A stretch of 64,000 nt of DNA from Gnetum montanum (Eukaryota > Streptophyta > Gnetopsida > Gnetales > Gnetaceae), in NCBI GenBank assembly GCA_015680685.1, contig MNCI01030560.1, forward strand, positions 62,001 to 126,000, given 5' to 3'. A program made the translations under genes and the position numbers. This document shows positions 12,303-24,429 of the stretch, piece after piece (positions within the stretch are counted from its first letter, which is position 1; every line of letters begins with the position of its first letter). The notes under the pieces were generated by a model that was given only the letters and a program-made list of their open reading frames with translations, was not told the DNA's origin and searched no databases.

Positions 12303-15300
12303 TCAGCATAGGTGGCCATCTCCACCATGACTGAATTGAAAGGGAGAGATCCGAAATAATGAGCGCTTGTTTGAATTTCTTAGAAGTGTCCAACTTCTCC
12401 CAATTGATGTTTTTAGGTTAAGGGTTGAAAGTTGGAGATGCTCACGTTTCAGTGTATCTATGCTTTCGACATGGCCACAAGTTGGTCCCCCAATTAGTTC
12501 CATGCATGTTGGTAAGTTGCTCTTTTGATTAGCTGTCAACCACTGGGTGTTTTCTTGTTGTGTGGTTGCTACAGATAGGCACTTTTGTATGTTAATATTA
12601 GGTGCACACTGGTTGCATGCAGGCAGTGTTGAACATTCCTATATGCCATTACCCTCTGTATCATTGTATGTGATGCATGGAATCTTCTTCTTCTCAATCT
12701 TTCCATAAGTATTTTCCTTAGATATTTCCAAGGAAAGAATGCAGATTCCTAGGCATGTGTTTATGGTACTTAGCCATGCCCTCCCCATTATTATTGGGAA
12801 GTCCTCTCTGTCATTGTTCACTTGGATCACTAGGAAATCAGCTAGGTATGACCAACCACACATAGTGGTAATGATTTCCTAAACCAGTCCCAAGGGAACA
12901 GTGATGGAATGGTTAGCCAGCTCTAAGCGAATATTGCTCTTCTTTAGTGGAGGCAGGTTCCAAGCTTTATACATTTCTTGTGATATCAAGTTGACTCCAG
13001 AACCTGAGTCCAGAAGAGCTTTACAAGGTTCATTCCTAGGGACTTGGAGATAAATCAAGGGACTTCCAGGATCAGAGAATTTCTTGGGAAGGTGGCCCAC
13101 CTTGATCTAGTCAGTGATGGTATGTGTTAACATAACCGTGTGCATTGAGCTCTGTTCTTGGTTTGAAGGGAGCTCCGAAGCCTTATTTGATGGAGGAACG
13201 TTTGAAGGCTCAACCGCTTGTGGTTGTGAGAGCTTGTTTGGGCTTTTGGTTTTGAAGAAAGGTCTTCTCTTCATGTGATTGTCAAAACCAATAGCAATTT
13301 GAGCTCTCGTAGCATTGTGTTACTATGGTTGAGTGGGGAGTTCCTCTTGCATCGCTGGAGCGGGTGATAGTGGAGCTATCGATGTAAGAGTCGCAAGTGG
13401 ATTTGGAGGATGGTATGCATGTGGTGTGTCTCTCCTAGGAGAAGGAGTTTTGTAATACTCTCAAGCTTAGTAATGACATTGTGAGGTTGCATGACCAATA
13501 GAGTCACTTGGAGAGATTGGCTGCTGCACGTAGTAGCCATATGGATTTGATTGCCGGTAAGGGTATTGTTGTCTCAGCGGTGGCATCCCCCATGATTGTG
13601 GGTATTACCACTACTGGTGTTGCTCCATAGGTTGTGGTGGAGTTCCACTTGGATAATACATTAATGGTTGGTGGAATTGCCTTGGGTTACCTTGGGGATA
13701 AGGTAACCGATAGGTTGCTTGTCGTTTGTTGAGTTGTAGGTTAAGTGCATACACCCCAGACTCTTACAGATGTGAGATTATTGGGCAACATCCCTTAGGA
13801 TGGTCATACTGGCATATCTCACATCCCCCATCATTGTCTATATTGGAATCCACAACCTCTTTGGTAATAGTCATTTTACCCTTACCTTTGTTATGTGCAT
13901 GGTCCAAATCCCTCTTCTTTTTCTTATCATGGCCACTACTTTGCTCCTTAGACTCCTCTATGATTTTTAAAACAGTTTTAAATCTACTATCTAAGGAGTC
14001 CCACATCTAATCTACCTTAGTCGACACTTCTGTTATTAATTTCTGAAGCGGCAAGGTTTTCGTACTCACCAACTCTTCGAGTGGTGACTCATCCTCCTCC
14101 TCATAGAATCTCACTCCCCTATTTCGGAGGGAAGGATCGTGGTTATACTCTTTTGTGCTTTCTCTCTTACATAGCTCTCCTTCTTCCGTAGCTACTTTCT
14201 CCAACAATCTATGGACCTCATGGGACCTAAGTTCAGATAATCTCCCTTGGGCATATGTTCCAAGGATTCTCCTAGTTTCATGTCTGAGCCCATCTACGAG
14301 ATGGCGTAGTTGATCCCGCTGTGCGTAACCATGGCCCGAGCAACGATGTAACAATGCATAATATCGGCCCATGGTAGCATCCAAGGGTTTGTGATTACCC
14401 TGCTTCCATCCTTGGATCTGCCTGTGCAAGTTGGACACTCAGGAGTATGTCTGATACTTATCGTTAAACAGTTCTAGCATCGTACTCCACCTTCGAATGG
14501 ATTCTGGTTCTAAGGACCGGTACCAGCTTTCCACTTCTTTTATGAGTGTCCTTGGGAACAACTTTAATTTTTGTCACTCATTCTCAATGTTTTGCAAGGT
14601 GCAGGCATCGTGAAATGCCTGTAAGTAGTTTTGTAGATTAGCATTGTATCCCTCCTCAAATCGTGGGATATTATTCATGTCTAGTCTCTTGATCCGGCTA
14701 TCTTTTTGGTGCCTTGTAGGTATTCTAACGGCCTCCGTAATGTCTAACATACTTCAAGTTGCAAGTAGGGGTTCGTCATGGTCAATTCTCTCATGGTGTC
14801 TATGATGTCTACAATGTTTCCTACTTTTCCTTCTTCCATGTCGTGATTCCCTAGAATGCCCTCATCCTCGCTCTCAACTCTCTCATCGAGGTCTCTCATT
14901 TTGCTTACCCTTGTCCTCACGATGAGGTTTCTTATGACTATGTCCCAATGTTGAAGGAGAGAGTGAATGTTGCGATGAAGGTGAAGAAGAAGGAGAACCA
15001 TCGCCATGAAAATGTTTCCTACCTTCCCTTCGGTGATCTCGACCTCGATCGTGATGATAATCAAAATGTTGGCCCTTATCTTGTGTTTGTGTTCCCTCAT
15101 TGAACACTTGATGTTCATGGAGATCAGAACCAGAGTTGTGAATCGTGGAGCATAGGTTCTGATACACCACCTCCTCACCATCATTAAGAGGAGGAACATC
15201 ATTTTGTTAAGAACCTATTGAAATAGGTTCACCACCCTTAATTTCGCTTATGATGGGTGAAGCATTATGGGGTCCTTTACCCTTCAATGATGTGTGGTAA

Positions 15301-15662
15301 CTCTCTTGCTGCATGTCCTATTAATGTTGTGCTTCTGTGGGATGGTAGTCCCTTGCATTGTAATCACATGCAACATACTCAATGTATAATTGTGACATGC
15401 CTATTCGTGCAAGGGCACAAAGTAGCATGTTGGGGATGGCTCTGTCTAGAGGTAACACTATGTTACCCTCCAAGTCTCTCTAACACAGCTATTCATCTTG
15501 ATGGAAGACAAAGGTAAAGTTGGGTATATATTCATCATGATGAATATATACCACACTAAATTGTTGAGGAATTGGCGGTTCTTGGTTATGCGTGTTGTGC
15601 CGCTGACTGTCTCTAGTGTTGGTCCTAGGTGGTGAAGTTCTTTTGTGTGGAGAAGAAGACAT
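12303..15662 (-). pseudogene. gag-protease-pol-tail polyprotein, single 1,120-codon frame with nonsense codons
   Basis: Starts at ATG 15662 (MSSSPHKRTSPPR) and runs without a frameshift to the stop at 12303. Order: variable N-terminal region; Arg/Ser/His-rich region (14883-15170); gag core (LDMNNIPRFEEGYN, LIKEVESWYRSLE, STMLELFNDKY at 14460-14700); charged region; Cys/His knuckle CEICQYDHPKGC near 13800; Pro/Gln-rich linker; aspartic protease with LLDSGSGVNLIS near 13000 and DFPIIMGRAWLST near 12780; then a linker fused to the last residues of pol (RISPFQFSHGGDG). Reverse transcriptase, RNase H and integrase are deleted, with the junction near 12350-12380. Around 20 in-frame stops interrupt it, many of them TGA for CGA or TGG, so it is inactive now. 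Confidence 0.85.
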
Positions 15663-15790
15663 GTTTGTATTATTTGGTGTGTTGTTTACCGTTATGTTAT
15701 TTTTTTTGTTTGATCAACCCTAAGGGTTTGTTTAAGCTCCCAACGATGTGAATGATATCCTGTGTTCTACGTAGTGCACAAACAACTAAG

Positions 15791-15809
15791 TCCCCGGCAA
15801 CAACACCAA
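15791..15809 (-). promoter_or_regulatory. Primer-binding site, tRNA-Asp type
   Basis: Minus-strand TTGGTGTTGTTGCCGGGGA next to the 5' LTR, matching the tRNA-Asp complement TGGCGCCGTTGCCGGGGA except at a few positions. Confidence 0.85.
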
Positions 15810-16610
15810 TGATGAGTGGACAGGTACCCCTTCACTCAACCATACAAATATAAGCGTTACACATGTGATCCGGTCAAACTCCAAGGACTAAGTGCTTACG
15901 TGCCTTAAGGAACACTCAAGGTTAATCAATTGTTGTCTTCCCAGACTTACTTGTATTGTCATGGTTGCATGGTTAAGTAAGTCTAAGCTATATGATTTTT
16001 ATGTCTTTTATCTTTTTATCACCTATGCTAAGAGAGGAAAGGGTGAAGAGACTAAGTAACTAACTTTCACTAACTAAGCTTTAATCGTCCTAGCATTAGT
16101 ATCCATTCCCACTTGCCATACACCCCCTGAACTAGTGCAATGCTACTGGGATTACCAAATGCTATTCGTTATTAGGTTACCAAGCGTAGCACACATGCTC
16201 GAAGTGGTTGTACTGAATGCACTTAACTAGGAGTTGAGGGTTGAGAGAGATTAATTATCTAAGAAAGCAATTAAGCATTTAACATTAATTAAATCCTAAT
16301 TAGCTTAGTCCATGCGTTGCAAGGTTTATCAGAAAGTTCGTCTTTATTTCCGTACACAAATGTGTGCTCAAGTACAATTTGCTCGAATAAAGATCCATTC
16401 ACTTTGAGACTCCTACTGCGGGCACATGGAAATTATTTTATCTCTGGTATGGTAAAACTACCAGAGTTTAGCTAAGGGTCTAGATCTAGATTGATAAACA
16501 AGGGAAAGCTACCTCTTATTTATAGACAAGGCAACGGGCTGCGATATTGCGTACGCGATATCGTAGGGGCCAACGCGATATCGTGGCCCATGCGATATTG
16601 CATACCATCA
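15810..16610 (-). repeat. 5' LTR of nested element
   Basis: 801 bp, TGATGAGTGGACAGG to ...ACCATCA, followed by the ATTGT duplication. TATA box at 16517-16525 (minus); palindromic GATATCG modules at 16541-16605. It is collinear with the LTR at 9638-10452. Confidence 0.9.
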
Positions 16611-16908
16611 ATTGTGGAGATGAATTTTGATCCTTTTATGGAATTTTCTCCGAAAGCTGTAAAGATGCAACTTCAAGCGTCTCCTTTATGGCCTACACTA
16701 TCCAACAATGGTGAATGGTATCTAGAGGAAACTTACTAATTCCTGCAAAATAAAGAGGCTGATGCTACAGTGAAAATTGAAGGAGTCTTTATGCCATACT
16801 TAATAGAGAGGACATATGGAAAAAGAAGACATGGATATAAGAGGAGAAAATTTACAGAAGCTTGATGACAAAGGAAAGAAGTTGATGGAAGAGCCATCAC
16901 CACCAAAA
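16611..16908 (+). pseudogene. ORFx, 3' part, of the outer plus-strand element
   Basis: Continues the frame broken at 9637: NFDPFMEFSPKAVKMQLQ and PLWPTLSNNGEWYLEETY align with the ORFx copies near 46.6 and 50.3 kb. A stop follows at about 16737, and the remaining ~170 bases (KEADATVKIEGVF) are decayed. The long coiled-coil part present at 47.8-50.7 kb is missing, so this copy is internally deleted before its 3' untranslated region. Confidence 0.65.
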
Positions 16909-17113
16909 ATATGAACTACATTAAGCCACTTTAAATTTTGTGTTTGTTTTTTTTTGTCATGTAACTATGTCATTTTTGTACACATCACTGCGGCACTCAG
17001 AGTTAGTCAGTAGTTAGAGTATGCCAATAATCTCATACCTTTTCAATTTTGTAAAGAAGGATTGGTCCTATCCTATTAATTTAAGGAAGAATTTTTAGTC
17101 AATTATGGAGGTA

Positions 17114-18113
17114 TGATGAATCATTAGTTTGCTGAGATATCACAGATGCTATGTCATAGAGGCTACATTGCATCTGCATTGTAGAATCCTTGTCGATGCA
17201 TCTCAGTTGGCTGCTACATCGCATCTATTTGATAAAGTCAATTTTTATCCACCAACAATATCATATCTATGATGTCGTTTATTCAATATCGTAGCACATG
17301 CTATGTCATTGTAGATACAATATCGTGGGATGTGTGCAACCTATAAATACAACACTTAAGCACATGGATTCAAAGACGTTTTGTTCCCTCCTTAGGTAGA
17401 TTCTTACAATTTTGTTTTGTAATTTTAGCAATAGAGTGAATGCCCATAGTGTGGTGTTGAGCAGTTGTATGGAATCTTTATTCAAGTGAAGTGTACTTTG
17501 GCATAGTTTATGTTCAAAAATAAAGATCGAGAGTGCTTTTCATCATTGTAGCATCCACTTAGTTTTACTATTTTACTTAGCATAGTTTTTACTATTTTCT
17601 TAGTTTAATCATTTACATTTCCAAGTACTTTACTTTCTTGTTCATTAGTAAAGAGGAATGAGTATGATTGGTTTCGAGCATTTAAGTGTAATCATTTGGT
17701 AATTCCAGTAGTGTTGTAGCTTGGTTCGTCAAGTAGCATGATGCTTGGTAACCTAGTAACGGTTATATGAGCCCAAGGCATATATGGTAAGCTAAGACCA
17801 GATGCTCATCGCTCTAGGCTAGAGTAGATTTACATTACCATCATTACTTAGATTTAAATTTCTATTCTTAACTTCCATCATGTTCACAACTAGGAGTATT
17901 AAAGGTCAAACAACATCAATTATCATATGCCTCACTTTGAACTAAAACCATATGTGACAAAGCTACCACTAGTCCAAGTGGGAAGGCAACATCCTACGAT
18001 TAATGCTTAACAATGTAGATGCCACAACTAGTCCCATCCATAGAATTCAACCAGATCATGCATGAACGCTTGTGATTTGTATGGTTGGGTGTAAGGGTAC
18101 TTGCTATTCATCA
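17114..18113 (+). mobile_element. 3' LTR of the outer plus-strand element
   Basis: 1,000 bp from TGATGAATCATTAG to ...TATTCATCA. The polypurine tract is at 17101-17113 (AATTATGGAGGTA). TATA box CTATAAATAC at 17341-17350. The U3 edge carries dyads such as GAGATATC and GATGCTA/TAGCATC-type modules. Because the 5' LTR at 6640 is truncated, no target-site duplication can be checked. Confidence 0.85.
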
Positions 18114-18699
18114 AATATTTTTTGCAAGGATTTAATAAAAAAGATGACCTAGAATTTGCATTGGATGTTGTAACTAGTTTTGTTGTGAAAGCCATGTTCT
18201 TAGAATTTATACTCTTCTCAATAAAAAAGTTGTTTGTGAGGAAAAGGAAAAAAAATTAATTTTTAGAAAAGACAAATAATGATAGTTTTTAGCAAGTACA
18301 AATGAAATCTTTTTTAACAAGTTCTTAGCCTTTTACTAATCTTTTTAAATCTAAAGATGTGAGTAAACTTTTGATATCTAAAGAGAATTTCTCTTTAGAG
18401 AAAAGAAATTTTAAGGAGGAACTAGTAATGAAAATGTTTATGTAGATAGACTGTGCTTAGTACAACATAAGAAAAAGAGGTTTTTAAATATTGATATCAA
18501 GTTAATAACCTCAAATGTATTTCATTCTCTCCCTACTTCTACTATTTCATTCTGTCCCTACTTCTAATATTATTCTAAATATTTTTTAAATCAAATAATG
18601 CTTTTTCACCTATTAGTGACATTGATTGTAAGACAAATGTTGAGCTTGAAAAATGAAGGATGGGGGCCTCCTTCCTTGCATCTTAGTGTTATTTTTATC

Positions 18700-19720
18700 A
18701 TGAACTGTTTAAGGCCTTTTTAATAGGTCTTGAGTAAAGATTATTGGGGAGTATCTTTTAAATTGATATTTATCTCATATTTTCTCTTTCTCCAAGAAAT
18801 TAAAATTTCAATGCATGATATTAATTTTGTTGGTAAATGTACTTTAAAAAATTACATTGTTTTTTTTGTTACTCATAAAGTTAATAAATGAGGTGTTGCC
18901 ATTCTTGTTAATAAAGTATGGGCTAGAAAAGTTTTAAATTATGGTTATAACAACATTAGAAGAGTTATTTAGTTTACTTGTCATAGTGAAAAATGAGACT
19001 TTGGACACTGAAATATTTATGCTCATAATTTGAAAAATTAATTAGATATTTGAAAATATCTTCTATCTTTGCCTAAAGTTCCTTGGATTATTGGAGGTGA
19101 TTTCAATATGGTTGAAAGTCATTTAGATAGACTTGATAGTCTTCCTCGTAATATGTCTTCTCAAGAAAGAAAAAAGATTGATGTAATTTAAAAGAAAAAT
19201 ATTTTTTTTCTAATGTTAGCTTTATATTTTCATTTCATTCAAATTAGAAGCATTATACTTGGTGTAATTATTAACAAGGAAATGAGAGAGTTTATTATCA
19301 ACTTAATAGAGTTTACATCTCTAAGGATTCCTTTTGAAAGCTTACAAGAAAAGTAGAAATGCATACAAATGCTACTATTTTTACTTTTGACATTTTTCTC
19401 TTTAGAATTAATTTTTCCTTCTTTTGAAATCTTGAGCTTGTTTATATAAATGCTAATACGTTCATATGACCCAGTGAAAAAAATTATTTTGAAATCTTTA
19501 TGAAATGAAGAAAGAAAAGCCTCCTAGTGATATTGGTTAGATTGATTGGTGGTAGAGAACTACATGTAGAGTCAAAAATTATGCTAGATAGTTTGGAAAG
19601 CAATTTGCTATGCATAAACATCAAGACAACTAAGATCTTGTAGAATTCGTAAAGCAAACACAAATTCTTTTAAACTAGAATCTGTAAAGCAAATATCTAT
19701 ATTCACCTTTGTGATTGACT
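18700..19720 (+). pseudogene. L1-type LINE endonuclease remnant
   Basis: Translation shows the apurinic-type endonuclease pattern of plant LINE ORF2: GVAILVNKVWARKV, PWIIGGDFNMVESHLDRLDS near 19085-19140, and NRVYISKDSF near 19300. GGDFNMVE with the following LDR is the typical catalytic stretch. Many stops and shifts are present and the reverse transcriptase part is missing. The AT-rich left part (18114-18700) may belong to the same copy. Confidence 0.6.
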
Positions 19721-21107
19721 TTTAACAATTCTACTCACCACTTTGTCAAACTATACAAAATCTCTATCATGAAATTTTAATGGGAGATTGATGTTCATGT
19801 TAACTTTCCAAATAGTAAGTTATAAAAATAAAAGAAAGTTTTAAAATGAAAAAATTATAACTCATTTGTTGATAGATCATCACTTGTTTTGGCGATGTTT
19901 CCATAGTCATGCTACTTGTAGAACTTCTATCTTGTGTTCCTTTTTGTTCTGGTGCATAATTAGAACATAAATAAAATTCTCATTATATAAGATAAATGCT
20001 ACATTTTCTTACAACTAACATGTTACGGTTACCAATCTAATTGACATATTCTAAATCTTACTTAGAACACCTAGTAAATTTCTTGATGATATTTTCAAAA
20101 CTAATGAGCATGAACATTTCCTGTCTAAGAAATTCAAAGTCTACAAATCTAATAAAACTGACATGACAATGTACTTTAAATTTTTGAAACATTGAATATA
20201 TTAGATATACTTGAAATTTATTGCTACTAATATATATTCTATGCAAATTAATTAGTCTGAAAAATATAATTAATTCCAAATACATATTCTTTATGTTGTA
20301 ACAACCATCATACAACAATCACAGTTGCCAAAAATTACTCTAGCCTTACCTATCTTAAAATTCAAGTTCTTTGTTCCTCATAGCCCTCACTATTGTAAAA
20401 TTCAAGTTTCTCTATTTATCGTAGTACATACAGAAATCAGTTTTGATTGTCTATTCCTCCTAAAAGTAATCAAAATTTTTAACTACGTCATAGAGATTGC
20501 ATGCTTTGATTGTATGTTTTTAGTAAACATATGTGAAAATCACAAATTCTTGTCAAATACAAATTTTGTTATGTATAAGGATTATTATTCAGAGGTTCAA
20601 TGCTCATCTTGTCAAAACAAGGTTATAGGAGGGCTGGTAGATAAGATAAAACCTTAACTTCTTTTGAGTAACTCTACCCAAGCCCTAACCTAGGTCATCC
20701 CAGTTAAAAAACAAGCACCTTATTGTCAAGTCAATTCCAATTCAGTAATTTGCTGTGTGAACTTCCCATACATTTCAATCACGAATAATTCATACAAGAA
20801 CACACCCCCGGGGGAAAACAACATTTATTAACAAAAGTCAAAACAAAAACAGAGACAGAAAAACATGATAGGTCACATAACATAATCAGACGTAAAAAAA
20901 TGCCAAGGTTCAGTTTTAATATGCACAGCATAATGGTAAGTGTAATTCATGTATTTATTCTTGGAAAACAATCTCTACTGACGAATATATACATCCTGTA
21001 AATATCAGAATTATGATGCATTTCAACATGTAAACTATGTTAAGCCAACTTCAAAATAATGTTCATTAGTTTAAACATGGAAACATTTGCAATCATCTAG
21101 CAGCCAT
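19721..21107. other. AT-rich non-coding interval
   Basis: No convincing coding signal or repeat. Two open frames of 86 and 110 residues near 20.06-20.66 kb are AT-rich and resemble no family I know. The right part (about 20800-21107) is probably the 3' untranslated region of the NUB1-like locus. Confidence 0.3.
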
Positions 21108-23345
21108 CTACTTGTTCACAGATGCCAGCAGGGATAAATATTCTGCAATTGCTTGTCCTTCCACATCAACTTCAATGTCATAATCTGCCATAGGGTCTCC
21201 TGTTATGCCCTCTGTAATCTCACCTTCAATTTCTTCATCCTTGACGCTGACAATATCATGCTCATTGTTTGAGTTAGAAGCTGAGGTAGTATTTTCAGAA
21301 TAACTTTCTACAATTGGCAAATCCTCAGCCATGCTGCTGATGTCTGTTGTTTGTGTATTTGACGCTAGATTCGAAGCGTTTCTCGGAAGAAAATTGATCA
21401 CCTGCGTCGTTGAATGAAGCTTGTTTGCACAAAAAACATAAAAGTCATATTATACAAACACATACTTTTATCCATTTCAAAACACCTTGAAAGAAGCTCC
21501 ACAATTTCTTCCTCATAGTGTCTTTCTTTTCCTTTTCTTGGAATCAATGGCAGCCTACATTAATAAATAAATAAATCAATCAAACTGTTTTTTTATTTTG
21601 ATATTTTTCTCGAACATTTTTGGTAATATCTCTGATCCACATTCTATAAAGAGATTTCGGCATGTTCTATTGTGCATCATTTACAAATTCATTTCTTTGT
21701 TTCACACATAAAAGGTTCATCCATTTGTCTGAATGTTAAAAAAAAATCCAGTAGAAGATTTAAAAACCATCGTAAGAACTGTAACTTTTAAAATATGTTT
21801 CTAAGATAACCAAGTGACAAATAATTGGCATGATTTTGGTGCTCAGAAGTGACTTCTAAAGCATTTACACTGCTGGATCAAAATCAATTAGAAGTCACCT
21901 GGGATTGAATCTCAAAATTATTCAATAAAACTATCATTTTGAGATTCAACCCTCAGGCTAAGCATTTTTTGAAAAAGATACAAATTTGAAAAATTTTCAA
22001 TCACAAAGGTTATAATGTCTCCTTTTTATACATCCCTTGTTTTCTTTGCTTTCAACTAAAAATTTTGCAGGAAGAAAAGCAATATTGTAAAGTGATTTAA
22101 TTTAAAAAATAAATGTGGGAAAGTGAAAAAGAAGGGCATCATTTTAAATTTAAATCGTCAACATACCATATCTGCATTAGCATTATTTTTGGCATTGAAG
22201 GATAGCACAGAATGTTGAGATGGATGTGCCAGAGATGAGAATGTTGAAATAGTACAAGGCAGGGCCAATCCAATCACGTGAAAGAGAGCAGCTTAAGATG
22301 GCATGGGCATGTTTACCATAGATGAGAACATAAACATTTCAGAGAAGGTTGCTCTATTAAATAGAAGATTAAAAAGAAACAGGAATGGTAAGAAAAGATA
22401 CACAGGAATTTCAAATTACCATTAATATGTAAACATGAATGCTGAAAGAAAACTTACAAAGCCAACCCCATCAAATTGGGCTATGGCTAGGGTGGTGAAG
22501 ATGAGGAGCCTTAGTCAGTAAGATGAAATAACATAAAAATAAATATTCTTCATTGCATAGGAAACATAAAAATGAAATAACACACTTGCAAGGCAGAGTT
22601 GGATCTAGGGTCCGTCAGCTCATTCAAAGCTTTTTGCATATCATTTTCATTCTTTTGGAGAGCTGCAGCTAAACATTTTTCAAACCTGCAGAGAAACAAA
22701 GCAAGATTCAAAATATTGTATAATGAATTCAAAGTTCAGTCCCTTAGCTGTACTCACCCAACTAGAATAAGATTACTGAGCATTGTCATGTCAACGGCTT
22801 TCCCAAGAGGTGCCTTTCCATATGATATTTGCTCACTAAAATAATATTGTTTGCTTTGCTAGAACTGTTTGACTATCAAAAAGTCCAACGAAATACAGAT
22901 TTAAAAGGCACCATTTTTTCTACCTAATAGTTTTTTATGTTGTATATTCTCAATTCTTTTTTGTTCAACTTTTCTCCTTTCTTCAATAAGAAACTCTATT
23001 GCAAGCTGCACATCTTGGCCACACATTCTTAAGGCCCTTCTTGCCTCATCTGCTGTGAAGCCCATATTTGCAATCTTGGTCAATGCTTCATCTGAGACTT
23101 GAAGCTATACAATCAAATATCCAATTAATATTACAATCTGTAAACATAAGTTTCTTAAAAAAGAAAACTCTACTGGAATTTGCATAAATATCATGCAAAT
23201 AGAGAACCCATGTGTGAAATTAATAAAAATTTTATTCTGAACCTTTTGATATTTTTCTTGTGCTGAAACCAATGCTCTGAAATCTTCTTTATATGATCCA
23301 GAATGATATGTCACAACTCCTTCAGAAACTTCTAAGCGAGTAAAT
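21108..23345 (-). pseudogene. NUB1-like (UBA domain) gene, 3' exons only
   Basis: NUB1 proteins bind NEDD8 and ubiquitin-like conjugates and carry several UBA domains. Exons with AG/GT borders: 23243-23345 (RLEVSEGVVTYHSGSYKEDF), 22924-23104 (UBA: IANMGFTADEARRALRMCGQ), 22758-22835 (YGKAPLGKAVDMTMLSNLIL), 22586-22685 (second UBA: GFEKCLAAALQKNENDMQKA), 21486-21554 (AAIDSKKRKRKTL) and 21108-21401 (acidic C-terminus ending DYDIEVDVEGQAIAEYLSLL). The order and the DYDIE...EYLSLL tail match plant NUB1 homologues as I recall them. The N-terminal half is not found in the window. An in-frame TGA in the 69-bp exon, and a phase clash between the 23.0 and 22.8 kb exons that one extra A in an A6 tract would fix, suggest a pseudogene. 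Sequencing error is the alternative. Confidence 0.65.
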
Positions 23346-24429
23346 CTGATTAGAAAGCACAAAAAGGATATCATTGCACAACCAATTTCATAAAATAGAC
23401 TAATTTAGGCATTACAAAACTATAGAATCCGTAAAAAATTAATCACTTGCTACATTATCACAAAAAATGATAAGACAGCTATAAAAAAGAAACCCAAGAA
23501 TTTTGAACTACTCTGTTGGTAAGCTGAAAGAAACAGAAGGAAATACTTTCAATGCATTATGTTGGGGATACAAAATCCTTAAGCTTATTCCATGGTAGCT
23601 AGCCAAGGCTTGGGAATACAAAAACACCATTCTGAATGCCAAAGAGCTCAGATTCCCTCATAGAATTTTTATTTTAGTATTTAATTCTGCAAGAAACTAT
23701 CATATCTGGACAATAGTATCACTATTGAATGACAAAAAATTATTTCTCATTCAACATATGAATGATATATTGTAGAAGAGCTTATCAGAGATTCATGAGC
23801 AGGGAACACAGTTGAGTTTGAACTTCTTTTTAATGGATTTTATACTAAGTGAAGTTTCCAAGTTAGAGCAAACAATGCCCATTTTTGTAGGCTATAGTTC
23901 ACAGCGTAGAGCTCATCTAGAAGATGATTTTTTCCAGTTATTTATCAGAGAAGTTATTTTGATCCACAAGATCTTGATTTTTTATGAATTATGTTTATCC
24001 GTTTTTGTTTAAATTCATTATGGGAGTCTTTCTGCCAAGGTTGGATCAACAAATCATTGAAGAAATTAGGGGAAAATGTCATGGAGTTGTTTTCTTTCAT
24101 GTTAAATATATAATGTTGTTGATATCAAGTTTTGAGGGACATGCTTGCAAGCTTCCAAGATTTGTGACCCCTTGTTTGGTGACGTTGGAAGTGGAAAGGT
24201 GGATGTTGGAAGTGGGAAGGTGGATGTGGGAAGATCCTCTACGACATGATTGCAAGAACAAAGAGGCTTTTCCAATGAAGTTCAGCCTTTGGGAATTCAA
24301 TAATATAGGTCATTTTAAAGGAATGGCTAAAAGACACATGGAACAATGTGATGTCCCAATTTGCACAAAAATAATCTATTCAGCCTTGAAGATAAGGAAA
24401 ACCCATCAGCCTAAGGAAGTCAACTAGGC
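23346..24429. other. Intron-like or intergenic DNA with a small minisatellite
   Basis: No recognised gene. A unit of about 21 bases (GTTGGAAGTGGAAAGGTGGAT) occurs two to three times at 24184-24235. The open frame at 23984-24427 spans it and is probably chance. Confidence 0.35.

Larger units (their letters stand above)
9638..16610 (-). mobile_element. Nested pol-deleted Athila/Tat-type element, TSD ATTGT
   Basis: Structurally complete element of 6,973 bp with two LTRs (9638-10452 and 15810-16610), polypurine tract, tRNA-Asp PBS and perfect 5-bp target-site duplications ATTGT at 9633-9637 and 16611-16615. It inserted into ORFx of the outer plus-strand element. It lacks reverse transcriptase, RNase H and integrase, yet gag, protease and the pol tail share one frame. 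It must have used enzymes from relatives such as the copy at 52526-61807. The two LTRs look very similar by eye, so insertion is younger than the outer element. Confidence 0.92.

Noticed and set aside
23984-24427. 147-residue open frame near 24 kb as a gene
   Set aside because: It crosses a minisatellite, has no family pattern, and its end overlaps retroelement 3' untranslated DNA.
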